Assembly: GCA_045540295.1 (NCBI GenBank)
Contig: JAZQGY010000011.1
Location: 13,733-77,732 of the forward strand
DNA length: 64,000 bases
DNA from: SIG452 sp045540295
GTDB lineage: Bacteria; Bacillota; Clostridia; UMGS1840
Direction: 5' to 3'
Both the position numbers and the translations under genes were made by a program. Of the stretch, positions 25,706 to 34,831 are shown one piece after another. The first letter of the stretch is position 1, and each line of letters begins with the position of its first letter. The notes under the pieces are model-generated. The model saw nothing but the letters and a program-made list of their open reading frames with translations, ran no database searches and was not told the DNA's origin.

Positions 25706-26409
25706 TAAAAGGATAAATTCGGAATCAGCGTTGCAATATAATAAATAACGGGCGCAAAGACGATGGCGGGTAAAAAATCTGCTACTTTGATTTTGGTAAT
25801 ACCCATCAGGTTGGTTCCAATCATCATAATGAGAATGGAACCAACACAAGTCATTTCGTTAATGGCGCCTGCGGTCATAGCAGGAGCAAGAAGTCCGGCT
25901 AACAGAACCAGCCCGCCTTGAATCAAAAATACCGAAGCCGATGCCAACATCACCCCAAAGCCCAGGCTTGCAGCCAGCATCATGGAGGACACAAAGTCCA
26001 GGGTTGCTTTGGTAAACAGAATGGAATTATCTCCAATCAGTCCTGCTTGAAGGGAGCCGGTTACCGTCATAGAACCAACGCAGAATAAAAGGGTAGCCGA
26101 GACCAGTCCTTCTGCAATGGAAACTTTTTGATTTTCTTTTTTGAGTTTTACTTCCGCATAGTTTGCCAGACGGTTAATAGCACCGTCAATATTCAGTAAG
26201 CTGCCAGTTACGGTTCCTAATACCACCGATGCAATCACAACCAATACATTCTGACCGCATAAGCTTCCCGATATCCCGATGTAAAGGGTGCAGGCACCCA
26301 ATCCAATCATTGTGGCAGAGCTTATCCGTTCTGGGATTCCTTTTTGAAACAGTAATCCAATACCGGAACCAAGTAGCACCGTTATCACATTGACAAGTAC
26401 ACCTAACAT
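25705..26409 (-). CDS. DUF554 family membrane protein (YdfK-like)
   Basis: A 234-aa integral membrane protein with about seven hydrophobic segments. The N terminus MLGVLVNVITVLLGSGIGLLFQKGIPERI and the later SVLGTVTGSLLNIDGAINRL-like region are characteristic of DUF554. The function of the family is unknown. A ribosome-binding site GGAGGAAAT lies just upstream of the ATG at 26409. It is transcribed away from a LysR-type regulator, which suggests control by it. Confidence 0.9.
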   Translation of the reverse strand: MLGVLVNVITVLLGSGIGLLFQKGIPERISSATMIGLGACTLYIGISGSLCGQNVLVVIASVVLGTVTGSLLNIDGAINRLANYAEVKLKKENQKVSIAEGLVSATLLFCVGSMTVTGSLQAGLIGDNSILFTKATLDFVSSMMLAASLGFGVMLASASVFLIQGGLVLLAGLLAPAMTAGAINEMTCVGSILIMMIGTNLMGITKIKVADFLPAIVFAPVIYYIATLIPNLSF

Positions 26410-26446
26410 TTTTATTTCCTCCGAGACTTGCTTTTTCCTTTGATAT

Positions 26447-26475
26447 AGTATATAATAAATTTAGCCATTAGTCAA
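26447..26475 (-). promoter_or_regulatory. Sigma-A promoter for the DUF554 gene
   Basis: On the minus strand: TTGACT (26475-26470), 17-base spacer, TATACT (26452-26447), about 38 bases before the start codon. Confidence 0.7.
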
Positions 26476-26528
26476 GCAGATGATTTTGATATTTGTTATC
26501 GAAAAAACAAATCCTGGAGGCGTTTTAC

Positions 26529-27419
26529 ATGGAATTACGGAACCTAATCACCTTTATTCATGTTGCAGAGCTTGGAAGCTTTACCAAAGCTGCAGAACAG
26601 CTGGGTTATTCCCAGTCCACCATTTCTTTTCAAATTAAGCAGCTGGAAGAAGAGCTTGGTTGCCTGCTGTTTGAAAGAATCAATCACACCATTACCTTAA
26701 CCAAACGTGGACACGAGCTGGTTACCTATGCCCATCAGATTCGAGCATTAACTGAGGAATTTAAAGAAAACCTGGAAGATGAAACCGAGTGCCACGATCA
26801 CATTCATATTGTAACGCCTGATTCTGTGTGTGATGATATGATTAGCCGTAACTACATAGATTTTCATCATAAATACCCCAGCATTTCCGTAAAATTCACT
26901 ACAGCAGATACAGCTGTGATGTTTGATATGCTGGACCATAACGAAGCCGACCTCATTATCACGCTGGACAGTCACTCCTATCATAAAGATTATGTAATTG
27001 CAAAAGAAGAACCTCTTTCCATGCATTTTGTGGCAAATCGGAAATCCAAGTTTGCAGGTGCCAAGAATTTATCTGTTTGTGATATTATCAAAGAACCTTT
27101 TGTACTAACAGAATACGGACAAGGCTACCGAAGAGTTTTTGATAAAGAACTGGCAAAAAAATCACTGGAAATCACTCCGATTCTGGAAATCGGAAGAACA
27201 GATATGATTACCTCACTGGTTGCTCAGGGAGACATTCTGTCCTTTCTGCCCGATTTTGTTACAGAAGAACCGGTTCGTGCAGGAGATTTATGTTATCTGG
27301 ATGTATGCGATTTAAATATCGAAATATGGAAGCAGCTGATTTATCATAAAAATAAGTGGATGTCAAAAGGACTAAAGACCGTAATTAACTATATTATTGC
27401 AAAGGATTTTTCAAATTAG
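26529..27419 (+). CDS. LysR-family transcriptional regulator
   Basis: A 296-aa regulator with an N-terminal winged helix-turn-helix (MELRNLITFIHVAELGSFTKAAEQLGYSQSTISFQIKQLEEELG) and a C-terminal LysR substrate-binding domain. The ATG at 26529 follows TGGAGG. An inverted repeat, ATTTGTT (26491-26497) and AACAAAT (26506-26512), lies in the gap to the divergent DUF554 gene and could be its binding site. The inducer is unknown. The gene ends at a strong bidirectional terminator. Confidence 0.93.
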   Translation: MELRNLITFIHVAELGSFTKAAEQLGYSQSTISFQIKQLEEELGCLLFERINHTITLTKRGHELVTYAHQIRALTEEFKENLEDETECHDHIHIVTPDSVCDDMISRNYIDFHHKYPSISVKFTTADTAVMFDMLDHNEADLIITLDSHSYHKDYVIAKEEPLSMHFVANRKSKFAGAKNLSVCDIIKEPFVLTEYGQGYRRVFDKELAKKSLEITPILEIGRTDMITSLVAQGDILSFLPDFVTEEPVRAGDLCYLDVCDLNIEIWKQLIYHKNKWMSKGLKTVINYIIAKDFSN

Positions 27420-27432
27420 ATTGATTTGTAAG

Positions 27433-27465
27433 AAAAAAGCACCGGATTTTCCGGTGCTTTTTCTA
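27433..27465. terminator. Bidirectional terminator after the LysR gene
   Basis: A 12-bp stem, 27434-27445 (AAAAAGCACCGG) with 27451-27462, loop ATTTT, flanked by A and T runs. Confidence 0.88.
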
Positions 27466-27534
27466 TTGTGTATACAACAAGGTTCCGGGGCACCCGACCG
27501 CAATCTTTGATTGCGTTATCGGGTCGGGTTCTTA

Positions 27535-27894
27535 TTATTTTTCCTTTGGAGAGAAAATGAGCGAAAATATCAAGCCGAAGAAAATTGCGGCAGAAATTCC
27601 TGCAGCACAAGCGGTCATACCGCCTGAGATGACACCTAAGAATCCCTTTTCTGAAATTCCTTTCATCACCCCTTTTGCCAGGGCATTACCAAATCCTGTT
27701 AAAGGAACGGTTGCGCCTGCACCAAAGGTTTCTACCAATGGTTGATAGATACCTAAAAAAGTGAGGATTACCCCTGCCACCACATAGCCAACTAAAATTC
27801 TTGCAGGAGTCAGCTTGGTAAAGTCAATAAGAAGCTGTGCGATGACACATAAAAAACCACCGAACAGAAAAGCTAACAGATAACTTGTAATCAT
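27535..27894 (-). CDS. spoVAE: Stage V sporulation protein AE (SpoVAEb)
   Basis: A 119-aa membrane protein, part of the SpoVA channel that moves Ca-dipicolinic acid into the forespore and out at germination. Hydrophobic segments at about 4-22, 32-52, 62-80 and 90-112, with the family stretch GAGATVPLTGFGNALAKGV. It is the last gene of a three-gene spoVAC-spoVAD-spoVAE set, the minimal set in clostridia. It begins 9 bases after the spoVAD stop. An imperfect GC-rich hairpin (about 27486-27528) follows it but has no T-run. Confidence 0.93.
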   Translation of the reverse strand: MITSYLLAFLFGGFLCVIAQLLIDFTKLTPARILVGYVVAGVILTFLGIYQPLVETFGAGATVPLTGFGNALAKGVMKGISEKGFLGVISGGMTACAAGISAAIFFGLIFSLIFSPKEK

Positions 27895-27903
27895 TTTTTT
27901 GAC

Positions 27904-28908
27904 TTACTCCTTTTCCAGTTGTACCAAATGGGCGATTCCGGGGATGGATTCTCCTTGCAAGGCACTGGTGGGAGACATTAACGCTCCCGTTGCCATAAAT
28001 AAGATTTTTCGCCACTTTCCTTGGTTTAGTTGTTTTAACAGATAAGAATTCAACACGGAGGCACTGCATCCGCATCCTGAACCACCGGCATGAGCATCCT
28101 GTTCCTGTGAGAAAATTAAGTCGCCGCAATCCTCCAAATTCTGTGCAGAATAACCGTTTTGAAACAGTAGCTCCCGGAGCAGGTCTTTGCCGATACTTCC
28201 TAAGTCACCTGTTACAATTAAGTCGTAATTCCAGGGTGTGGTATCGGTATCCTGAAAGAATGAACAAAGGGTATCGCAGGCGGCAGGAGCCATTGCCGCT
28301 CCCATGTTATTTAAGTCCTTGATGCCTGCATCAATTACTTTTCCTACACAGCCACGGGTAATGCGGATTCCCGTGCCTTTTTGGGAGAGAACGGTGGCAC
28401 CGGAACCCGTTACTGTCCATTGGGAGGACTGAGGTCTTTGACCGCCATATTCCAACGGAAAACGAAATTGCCGTTCTGCTGAACAAAAGTGACTGGAGGT
28501 AGCGCAGAGCACGTGTTTTCCGAAACCTCCGTCTATACTCATTGCTCCCATAATCAGACTTTCTGCCATGGTGGAGCAGGCACCGTAGAGTCCTAAAAAA
28601 GGAACACCCAGCGTGCGGAGTGTGTAGTTCGTGGCGATACATTGATTTAATAAGTCGCCGCCAAAACAGATAGATACTTCATTTGCTGAAATTTGAGCCA
28701 TTTCTATAGCCCCCTTGGTGGACAACTCAATTAGTTTGCTTTCTGCTTTCTCCCAGCTATCTTCTCCGAAATGTCCTTCGCCGATGGTTAAATCAAACCA
28801 TTTTCCCAAGGGACCTTCCCATTCTTTTTTGCCTACCACCGAATAAAAACCCGTAACAGCAGGTTTACTCGGGAAAAAAAGGGTAGAGGTTCCGATTCGT
28901 TTTGTCAT
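27904..28908 (-). CDS. spoVAD: Stage V sporulation protein AD
   Basis: SpoVAD is a soluble, thiolase-fold protein of the SpoVA channel that binds dipicolinic acid. The 334-aa protein has KRIGTSTLFFPSKPAVTGFYSVVGKKEWEGPLG at the N terminus, LNQCIATNYTLRTLGVPFLGLYGACSTMAESL in the middle, and HAGGSGCGCSASVLNSYLL near the C terminus. Length is normal (about 335-340). It follows spoVAC with one base between stop and start. Confidence 0.95.
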   Translation of the reverse strand: MTKRIGTSTLFFPSKPAVTGFYSVVGKKEWEGPLGKWFDLTIGEGHFGEDSWEKAESKLIELSTKGAIEMAQISANEVSICFGGDLLNQCIATNYTLRTLGVPFLGLYGACSTMAESLIMGAMSIDGGFGKHVLCATSSHFCSAERQFRFPLEYGGQRPQSSQWTVTGSGATVLSQKGTGIRITRGCVGKVIDAGIKDLNNMGAAMAPAACDTLCSFFQDTDTTPWNYDLIVTGDLGSIGKDLLRELLFQNGYSAQNLEDCGDLIFSQEQDAHAGGSGCGCSASVLNSYLLKQLNQGKWRKILFMATGALMSPTSALQGESIPGIAHLVQLEKE

Positions 28909-28909
28909 A

Positions 28910-29356
28910 TTACATACCGCCTTTTGTGAAAAAGTAAATCAGTCCGCAGATGATGGAGGAGGAGATTCCGTACACAATTACAGGACCTGCAATCACAAAC
29001 ATTTTGGCACCAAGTCCCAGCACAAACCCTTCGGTTTTAAATTCCATTGCAGGGGAAATCATAGCGTTGGCAAAGCCTGTAATGGGGACCAAAGTTCCGG
29101 CTCCTGCCCGTTTTGCCAGCTTGTCGAACAACCCAAGGCCGGTGAATAAACCGCTAAGAAAAATTAATGAAATCGAGGTGATACATCCTGCATCCTCCTG
29201 GGAAATTCCCATATTTTTGGCGGTATTCATAATCACTTGCCCTAATACACAAATGGCACCACCCACGAAAAACGCCCAAATGATATTTTTAAGCCAAGGG
29301 CTTTTTCCCAGTTCGGAAACCATTTTTTGATATTCATTTTGATTGATTTTTTTCAT
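28910..29356 (-). CDS. spoVAC: Stage V sporulation protein AC
   Basis: A 148-aa membrane protein of the SpoVA channel; in Bacillus SpoVAC acts as a mechanosensitive channel in spore germination. It has NEYQKMVSELGKSPWLKNIIWAFFVGGAICVLGQ at the N terminus and GAGTLVPITGFANAMISPAMEFKTEGFVLG, similar to the SpoVAE motif, as expected for the related AC/AE pair. GAGGAG precedes the ATG. It heads the spoVA operon. Confidence 0.95.
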   Translation of the reverse strand: MKKINQNEYQKMVSELGKSPWLKNIIWAFFVGGAICVLGQVIMNTAKNMGISQEDAGCITSISLIFLSGLFTGLGLFDKLAKRAGAGTLVPITGFANAMISPAMEFKTEGFVLGLGAKMFVIAGPVIVYGISSSIICGLIYFFTKGGM

Positions 29357-29377
29357 TTTTTCACTCCTCGATACTTA

Positions 29378-29406
29378 TAGTTTTTGTAAAACAGTAATTG
29401 CTATTC
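29378..29406 (-). promoter_or_regulatory. Candidate sigma-G promoter for spoVAC
   Basis: On the minus strand GAATA (29406-29402), 17 bases, then AAAACTA (29384-29378), a partial match to the forespore sigma-G consensus. spoVA operons are sigma-G controlled in Bacillus; the -10 match here is weak. Confidence 0.35.
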
Positions 29407-29475
29407 TGTCACATTTTTCTAAAAAACCAATAAAATGGTAATGACTGAAAAAGCCGAAAAAAAGGAGGATTTTTT

Positions 29476-29847
29476 ATGAGATGGATGCGACGGGGATTTC
29501 GTCGTGGTACTTATTTAAAACCAAGAAAAACAAAAAAAGAAACAAGCAGGGAAGTAAGCGAATATAAAAAAACGCTCCCCAACACATGGGAAGCGTTTTA
29601 TGAAAGCATTTTGCCAATGATTCGTCCGAACTATCAAGGAACTATGACAGGCCTTTCGGGCATATATCAAAAATTTTCTAAAACAGAACAAAAAAATCTG
29701 ACCGACAAACTTGCAGGTCAGATTCTCTTTGCACATTCAGATGTGGTCAGTGATATTTTAGAACGGTTATCCAAATTATCCTTGGATTTATCCCAACAAA
29801 CGGAAGTGGCGTATCGCCGTCTTCGTTTGGTTGACCGTTTTTTTTAG
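29476..29847 (+). CDS. Hypothetical protein with basic N terminus
   Basis: I do not recognise this 123-aa protein. The first 30 residues are strongly basic (RWMRRGFRRGTYLKPRKTKK), followed by a mixed helical part with ESILPMIRPNYQGTMTG and a Leu-rich C-terminal helix (DILERLSKLSLDLSQQ). There is no signal peptide or membrane segment. AAAGGAGG precedes the ATG at 29476 at good spacing. It is divergent from the spoVA operon, so a spore-related role is possible, but nothing in the sequence proves it. Confidence 0.65.
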   Translation: MRWMRRGFRRGTYLKPRKTKKETSREVSEYKKTLPNTWEAFYESILPMIRPNYQGTMTGLSGIYQKFSKTEQKNLTDKLAGQILFAHSDVVSDILERLSKLSLDLSQQTEVAYRRLRLVDRFF

Positions 29848-29862
29848 TCTCTTTTGTATCAT

Positions 29863-30624
29863 TTAATCTGCCATCATTACTTTTTTGTAGTAACTAAGGG
29901 TTTTTGGATGAAAATCGCTTTGTGCCAGGAAGTATTTTTCGCACGCATTGGCAAATTCTTCTCGTGCTTCGGGGGATAAATCAAATGCCAAAAAGCTTTT
30001 AATATCTGCATCTAAAATATAGTTGATGGCAGAAAAAGTAGGCATGGAAATCTTTAGAATATTCCGTTCTTCGCCGGGAGAACAATCTTTACATAAAATA
30101 CCGCCGTTTAATACATCAAAATAGCAGAATTTTTCACTTTCCAATTCAGCTCCACATTCCATACATTCAAACACATGGGGGGTAAAGCCCTCAATGTCGG
30201 AAACCTTCAGCTCGTAAGCACCTTTGATTAAAGAGGCATCTTTTTTTCCTTGATTTAGGGCGAATAAGGTGTTTAGCGTTAAACGAAGAAGCGGTTCGTT
30301 GGGTTGGTTATCCATGGCGATATTTCCCAAAACATCTAAGATATAAAATCCTAGCGCTAAATTGGTAAGGCTGTTTTTGATATCTAAAAACGAATGAATC
30401 ATTGTAGCTTCCCGAAGATTTAAGGATTCGCCTTTTTGAGAGAAGGTGAATTCTGAATATAAAAAGGGCTTTGCTCCGGATAATTCTTTTCGTTTTAAAC
30501 TTTTGATGCCGGATGCTTTCGCATGAACAAGTCCATAGGAATCGGTCATCACGGTAAGCATTTTGTCTGCTTCGTTAAAATCAGTTTCCTTGACGATTAA
30601 GCCTTTTGCAGTAATAAAATCCAT
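29863..30624 (-). CDS. recO: DNA repair protein RecO
   Basis: RecO loads RecA on SSB-coated DNA together with RecR. The 253-aa protein has the N-terminal OB-fold start KGLIVKETDFNEADKMLTVMTDSYGLVHAKASGIK and the four-Cys zinc finger CMECGAELES..ILCKDC (about residues 157-180). Length is normal. It is the last gene of the DUF512-der-plsY-recO run on this strand and starts 9 bases after the plsY stop. Confidence 0.95.
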   Translation of the reverse strand: MDFITAKGLIVKETDFNEADKMLTVMTDSYGLVHAKASGIKSLKRKELSGAKPFLYSEFTFSQKGESLNLREATMIHSFLDIKNSLTNLALGFYILDVLGNIAMDNQPNEPLLRLTLNTLFALNQGKKDASLIKGAYELKVSDIEGFTPHVFECMECGAELESEKFCYFDVLNGGILCKDCSPGEERNILKISMPTFSAINYILDADIKSFLAFDLSPEAREEFANACEKYFLAQSDFHPKTLSYYKKVMMAD

Positions 30625-30633
30625 AGCGGTTCC

Positions 30634-31245
30634 TTACTTTTCTTTCTTTTTAAAAGAAATTTTATTTTCGGTATGATTCCAAAGACGTTTTAAATTTTCA
30701 TGGTGACGGATATACATAGAAACGGTTAAGATTACCAGCAGCACCAATTTCAGCGGACTGGGGTCAAAAATTGCAAAGAAAATGATGGAGGAGGTACTTC
30801 CTGCCAGAGAACCGACAGAAACATAGCCGGTAATGGCAATCATTCCAACACCAACCAAAAGCACGTAAAGCCCTAAGAGAGGATTTAAGCAGAAGCAGGC
30901 ACCCAGGGAGGTGGCAACGCCCTTTCCGCCTTTAAAGCCGAAGAATACAGGGAAGTTGTGACCTACCACAGCGGTTGCCGCTGCAATGTAGGAAAAAGAA
31001 ATGTTGTGGGTAATCAAAAAGACCAGCCAGTAGGCAATCACAGCTTTAAAGGTGTCTAAAAGCAACACAAAAATAGCAGGTGCTTTTCCCAGGGTACGCA
31101 AAGTATTGGTGGTTCCTGCGTTTTTGCTGCCGTGTTCACGGACATCAACTTTGTAAAACAGTTTTCCGATAATAATGGAAAAGTTTAAGCTTCCCAGCAA
31201 ATAGCCCAAAATGGCAAAAAGGATATAATACACAAATTCCAGCAT
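30634..31245 (-). CDS. plsY: Acyl-phosphate:glycerol-3-phosphate acyltransferase
   Basis: PlsY makes lysophosphatidic acid from acyl-phosphate and glycerol 3-phosphate in the membrane. The 203-aa protein has five hydrophobic segments and the family motifs GYLLGSLNFSIIIGK, GSKNAGTTNTLRTLG and FKGGKGVATSLGA. Length is normal (about 200). It starts 15 bases after der, so it shares its transcript. Confidence 0.96.
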   Translation of the reverse strand: MLEFVYYILFAILGYLLGSLNFSIIIGKLFYKVDVREHGSKNAGTTNTLRTLGKAPAIFVLLLDTFKAVIAYWLVFLITHNISFSYIAAATAVVGHNFPVFFGFKGGKGVATSLGACFCLNPLLGLYVLLVGVGMIAITGYVSVGSLAGSTSSIIFFAIFDPSPLKLVLLVILTVSMYIRHHENLKRLWNHTENKISFKKKEK

Positions 31246-31260
31246 GGTAGTTCCTCCTGA

Positions 31261-32592
31261 TTAGAGTTTTTTCTTTTCGTTTCGTTCACGGATATAGAAT
31301 TTGATGGGAGTCCCCGTAAAATCAAATGCGTTTCTTAGTTGATTTTCTAAGTACCGTTCGTAAGAAAAGTGCATCAGACGTGTATCGTTTACAAAAATGA
31401 CAAACTGAGGGGGATTTGCGGCAGATTGCACCGCATATAAGATTTTTAATCTTCTTCCTTTATCTGTGGGCGGCTGAACCCGTGCAGTGGCATCGGCAAT
31501 TAAGTCGTTTAACATACCGGTGGTCACACGGCGGTTTCTGTTCTCATTGACGGTTTTTAACATGGGGAAGATGGTGTCAATTCTCTGTCCGGTTTTTGCA
31601 GAGATAAACAGGGCAGGAGCATACATCATATAGGAGAAGCCTTCTTTGATTTCAAGCTTCATTCTGTCCATCGTTTTATCGTCTTTTTCAATGATATCCC
31701 ACTTGTTTACCACAAAGATGGAGGCTTTTCCTTCGTTGTGGGCATAGCCTGCAATCTTGGTGTCCTGCTCGGTAACCCCTTCGGTGCCGTCTAACATGAT
31801 AAGGCAAATGTCTGCCCTTTCAATGGCTGCGTAGGAACGAAGCACAGAGTATTTTTCCACTGCTTCGCTGACCTTGCTTTTTCTGCGGATGCCGGCGGTA
31901 TCAATAAACAGATATTTCTGACCGTCTTTTTCCACATAGGTATCAATGGCATCACGGGTAGTACCTGGCACATTGCTCACAATCAGACGTTCTTCCCCAA
32001 GCAGACGGTTAATCAAAGAGGATTTACCGGCATTGGGTTTCCCGATGACCGCAATTTTTAACACATCGTCATCTTCTTGGGTGTCAGCTTCCTGGGGGAA
32101 TCCTTCAGCAACCATATCCAAAAGGTCGCCAATCCCCATTCCTTGAATAGCAGAAATAGCAATGGGATCACCTAATCCTAAGTTATAGAATTCATAGAAT
32201 TCCATAGGCGGTTCTCCGGGGGTATCACATTTGTTACAAGCCAACACAATAGGTTTTCCAGAACGCATCAGCATTGCCGCAACTTCCCGGTCGGTTGCAG
32301 TCACCCCTGCACGGACATCGGTTAAGAAAATTAACACATCTGCGGTTTCAATTGCCGCTTCTGCCTGACGTTTCATCATTGCGGTGATTTCGTCTGCAGA
32401 ATCGGGTTCGATACCTCCGGTGTCAATTAATAGGAACGACTTGGAGAGCCATTCCGCCTCGGAAATAATTCTGTCACGGGTAACACCGGGAGTATCTTCC
32501 ACAATAGAGATTCTTTTTCCGGTAATACGGTTAAATAACTGGGATTTCCCAACATTGGGGCGTCCCACAATTGCAACAATCGGTTTTGCCAT
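31261..32592 (-). CDS. der: Ribosome biogenesis GTPase Der (EngA)
   Basis: Der has two tandem GTPase domains and a C-terminal KH-like domain and acts in 50S subunit assembly. In this 443-aa protein GTPase 1 shows GRPNVGKSQLFN, DTPG and NKCD; GTPase 2 starts near residue 180 with GKPNAGKSSLIN, DTAGIRRK and NKWD. The KH domain covers roughly residues 355-435. A ribosome-binding site AGGAGG lies ahead of the ATG. It follows the DUF512 gene by 27 bases, a common order in Bacillota. Confidence 0.97.
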   Translation of the reverse strand: MAKPIVAIVGRPNVGKSQLFNRITGKRISIVEDTPGVTRDRIISEAEWLSKSFLLIDTGGIEPDSADEITAMMKRQAEAAIETADVLIFLTDVRAGVTATDREVAAMLMRSGKPIVLACNKCDTPGEPPMEFYEFYNLGLGDPIAISAIQGMGIGDLLDMVAEGFPQEADTQEDDDVLKIAVIGKPNAGKSSLINRLLGEERLIVSNVPGTTRDAIDTYVEKDGQKYLFIDTAGIRRKSKVSEAVEKYSVLRSYAAIERADICLIMLDGTEGVTEQDTKIAGYAHNEGKASIFVVNKWDIIEKDDKTMDRMKLEIKEGFSYMMYAPALFISAKTGQRIDTIFPMLKTVNENRNRRVTTGMLNDLIADATARVQPPTDKGRRLKILYAVQSAANPPQFVIFVNDTRLMHFSYERYLENQLRNAFDFTGTPIKFYIRERNEKKKL

Positions 32593-32619
32593 AGGTTATT
32601 ACCTCCTTTTATGGGGTTC

Positions 32620-33897
32620 TTACAAACAGAGTGCATCCAAAAAGCTTTTGCCGTCATTCTCGTTTAAAATGACTTCGCAGGAAAGTGCTTTTTCGATATC
32701 GGAAACGGTTTTATCGTCTAAGGTCAGGTCTCCTTCTGCTCTTAGTATGCAGGAGGGGAGTACCAAAAATTCCATTTTTTTGTTCTTTAGCTGCTCAATG
32801 ATATCGGTGGCGGTGAGTAAGCCTGCCACGGTAATTTTTTCGCCAAAAAATTTGTTTTCTATGGGAATTACTTCAGTATTGGTACCAAATTTTTCATCAA
32901 ATCGCTTTACTAATTTTGAAAGAGTGGGGAACGCCGCCTGAGAGGTGGCAACCACTTTTTTGCGGACAGGCTTAGGTTTTCGGTTGGCAAAGGATAGGTT
33001 AAATTCCTTCACAAAGGAAGATAACAGCCCAACACCGTTTTCAATCTGGGGAAAATCATCGTAGTATGCCGCAGGTGGCAGATTGATTTCGCCTTTCACA
33101 AAAAACTCATCAGCAGGATACACAAACCGGGTACCAATTTCCCGATAGGCACGGTTTGAAATCTTGTGAATCTGGTGAATAATGTTTTTGCAATCCTCTT
33201 TGGTAAACGGCTCAATCTGGGTTAACCCATCCCGGAATTTTGTTAAACCGATCGGCACAACAGACACGCTGTTCACTTCGGCTTCGTACAGGTCGGTTAA
33301 GGATTTTGTTAATTCTTCACCGTCATTGTAGCCTTTGCAAAGCACAATCTGTGCGTTTACGGTAATGCCGTTTTCCACCAGATAATTGATTTTTTCCAAA
33401 ATACCACCTGCGTTTTTATTGTGTAGCATTTTCACTCTGAGTTCGTCGTTGGTGGTATGCACCGAAATGTTCACGGGAGAAAGACGCATCCTTACGATAT
33501 TTTCAATTTCTTCCTCTTTCATATTGGTTAAGGTGACATAGTTTCCCGTTAAAAAGGAAAGGCGGGAATCGTCATCTTTAAAATACAAAGGCTTTCGCAT
33601 TCCTTTGGGAAGCTGGTCAATAAAACAGAAAATGCATTTGTTCCGGCAGCTTTTTGGATTTTCAATAAAGGGTCTTTCATTGATAATACCCAAATCTTCG
33701 TAGTGATTTTCCACGGTGACTCTTTTTTGTTCCTGATTTCTTACAAAGGCAATTTCCAATCGTTCGTTACAGATTAAAAAACCGTACAGCAAACCGTCGG
33801 TTACTTCTTCGCCGTTGATATGAGTAATCACATCACCGGGAAGAATACCCGCTTTTTCTGCCAGACTATTTTCTTTTACTCCGTCTACGTAATACAT
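32620..33897 (-). CDS. DUF512 family protein (PDZ plus radical-SAM-like)
   Basis: A 425-aa protein with an N-terminal PDZ-like segment (VKENSLAEKAGILPGDVITHINGEEV, residues 5-30) and a radical-SAM-like core with the Cys motif CRNKCIFCFIDQLPKGMRK (C-x3-C-x2-C, about residue 85), then a C-terminal DUF512 domain. It is conserved in clostridia directly upstream of der and plsY. The substrate and reaction are unknown; presence of the cluster motif suggests SAM-dependent chemistry. The ATG at 33897 follows GAGGTAG. Confidence 0.9.
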   Translation of the reverse strand: MYYVDGVKENSLAEKAGILPGDVITHINGEEVTDGLLYGFLICNERLEIAFVRNQEQKRVTVENHYEDLGIINERPFIENPKSCRNKCIFCFIDQLPKGMRKPLYFKDDDSRLSFLTGNYVTLTNMKEEEIENIVRMRLSPVNISVHTTNDELRVKMLHNKNAGGILEKINYLVENGITVNAQIVLCKGYNDGEELTKSLTDLYEAEVNSVSVVPIGLTKFRDGLTQIEPFTKEDCKNIIHQIHKISNRAYREIGTRFVYPADEFFVKGEINLPPAAYYDDFPQIENGVGLLSSFVKEFNLSFANRKPKPVRKKVVATSQAAFPTLSKLVKRFDEKFGTNTEVIPIENKFFGEKITVAGLLTATDIIEQLKNKKMEFLVLPSCILRAEGDLTLDDKTVSDIEKALSCEVILNENDGKSFLDALCL

Positions 33898-34022
33898 AAA
33901 ACTACCTCTGTTTTCTTATCATTGGAGGATTTCATTTGCACAAGATTTTGGTTTCAAAATCGCATCAAAACAAAATCCTAAGTAATTACACATGAAAAAT
34001 GCAGATCATCAAAAAGTTTTAA

Positions 34023-34056
34023 AAAAAGCGGGGAGCAATTAAGCACCCCGCTTCTT
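34023..34056 (-). terminator. Terminator after rpmF
   Basis: On the minus strand AAGCGGGG pairs with CCCCGCTT around a 12-base loop, followed by a T-run (A-run at 34020-34027 on the plus strand). Confidence 0.85.
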
Positions 34057-34067
34057 ATAAGGCATAA

Positions 34068-34244
34068 TTAATCCATTTTGATTACTTCTTTACCTTTATA
34101 AAAACCGCAAGATTTACATACTCTGTGCGGCAGTGTCAGTTCCTGACAGTTGGGACATTTTACAAGACCCGGAGCGCTTAATTTCCAGTTTGCTCTTCTT
34201 TTGTTTTTTCTCGCATGAGAAACTTTTCTCTTCGGTACAGCCAT
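34068..34244 (-). CDS. rpmF: 50S ribosomal protein L32
   Basis: A 58-aa protein starting MAVPKRKVSHARKNKRRAN, the invariant L32 N terminus, with two zinc-ribbon Cys pairs, CPNC near residue 30 and CKSC near residue 43, so this is the Zn-binding (C+) form. It follows the yceD gene by 74 bases on the same strand, the universal yceD-rpmF pairing. AGGAGG lies just ahead of the ATG. It ends at a terminator. Confidence 0.97.
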   Translation of the reverse strand: MAVPKRKVSHARKNKRRANWKLSAPGLVKCPNCQELTLPHRVCKSCGFYKGKEVIKMD

Positions 34245-34318
34245 GTCTTAACACCTCCTGTAGAGCTTTTTGACTCTATAATTGAATATTTTTACAAAAT
34301 TTTGAGAGTAACTGCGGA

Positions 34319-34831
34319 TTACTTTAATAATTCCTTTAATTTCAGTAATCTGGGATCAATTTCCGTGTCGTCACAGTTACATTCGGTTTCGTTGCGGTTA
34401 CATCCGCAAACGGGGCAAAGACCTTTGCAATCTTTTCTACAAAGCTGTTGATCCAAGGTTACGGCAAAAATGCATTTGTAAATTGCATCAGTCAATAGCA
34501 CAGTATTATGTTGATAGGGGATAAACTCGTCAGCTTCCAGCCCTGAGTCCTCCCGGGCAATGGTATCTTCCATAGGAATAACATATTCCTTGGTGAAAGG
34601 TTCCAGGCAACGGTCACAAAGGAATCTCGCCTTAAAGGAAAGCTCGCCTTGTAAGAATAAATTGCCTGCGTGATTTGTGATTGTGCCCGTTAACGTAACT
34701 GGTGTTTCTAAGGAAGGCATATCAGAAAATTCGGAAAAAACCTCAATGGGGTATTCCTTATTGATTGAAATTTCCATTCCTTCGGACTTCACAATAGAGG
34801 TTAAATCAATTAACAGTTCATTTTGTTCCAT
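34319..34831 (-). CDS. yceD: DUF177 (YceD) family protein
   Basis: A 170-aa protein of the YceD/DUF177 family, linked to 23S rRNA accumulation and processing in bacteria and plants. It has CDRCLEPF (about residue 75) and, unusually Cys-rich, CRKDCKGLCPVCG and ETECNCDD at the C terminus, which fits a zinc-binding clostridial form. The ATG at 34831 follows GGAGGG. It is cotranscribed with rpmF. Confidence 0.92.
   Translation of the reverse strand: MEQNELLIDLTSIVKSEGMEISINKEYPIEVFSEFSDMPSLETPVTLTGTITNHAGNLFLQGELSFKARFLCDRCLEPFTKEYVIPMEDTIAREDSGLEADEFIPYQHNTVLLTDAIYKCIFAVTLDQQLCRKDCKGLCPVCGCNRNETECNCDDTEIDPRLLKLKELLK

Noticed and set aside
27486..27528. Terminator of the spoVA operon
   Set aside because: An imperfect GC-rich hairpin exists, but no T-run follows it on the minus strand; the function is unclear.
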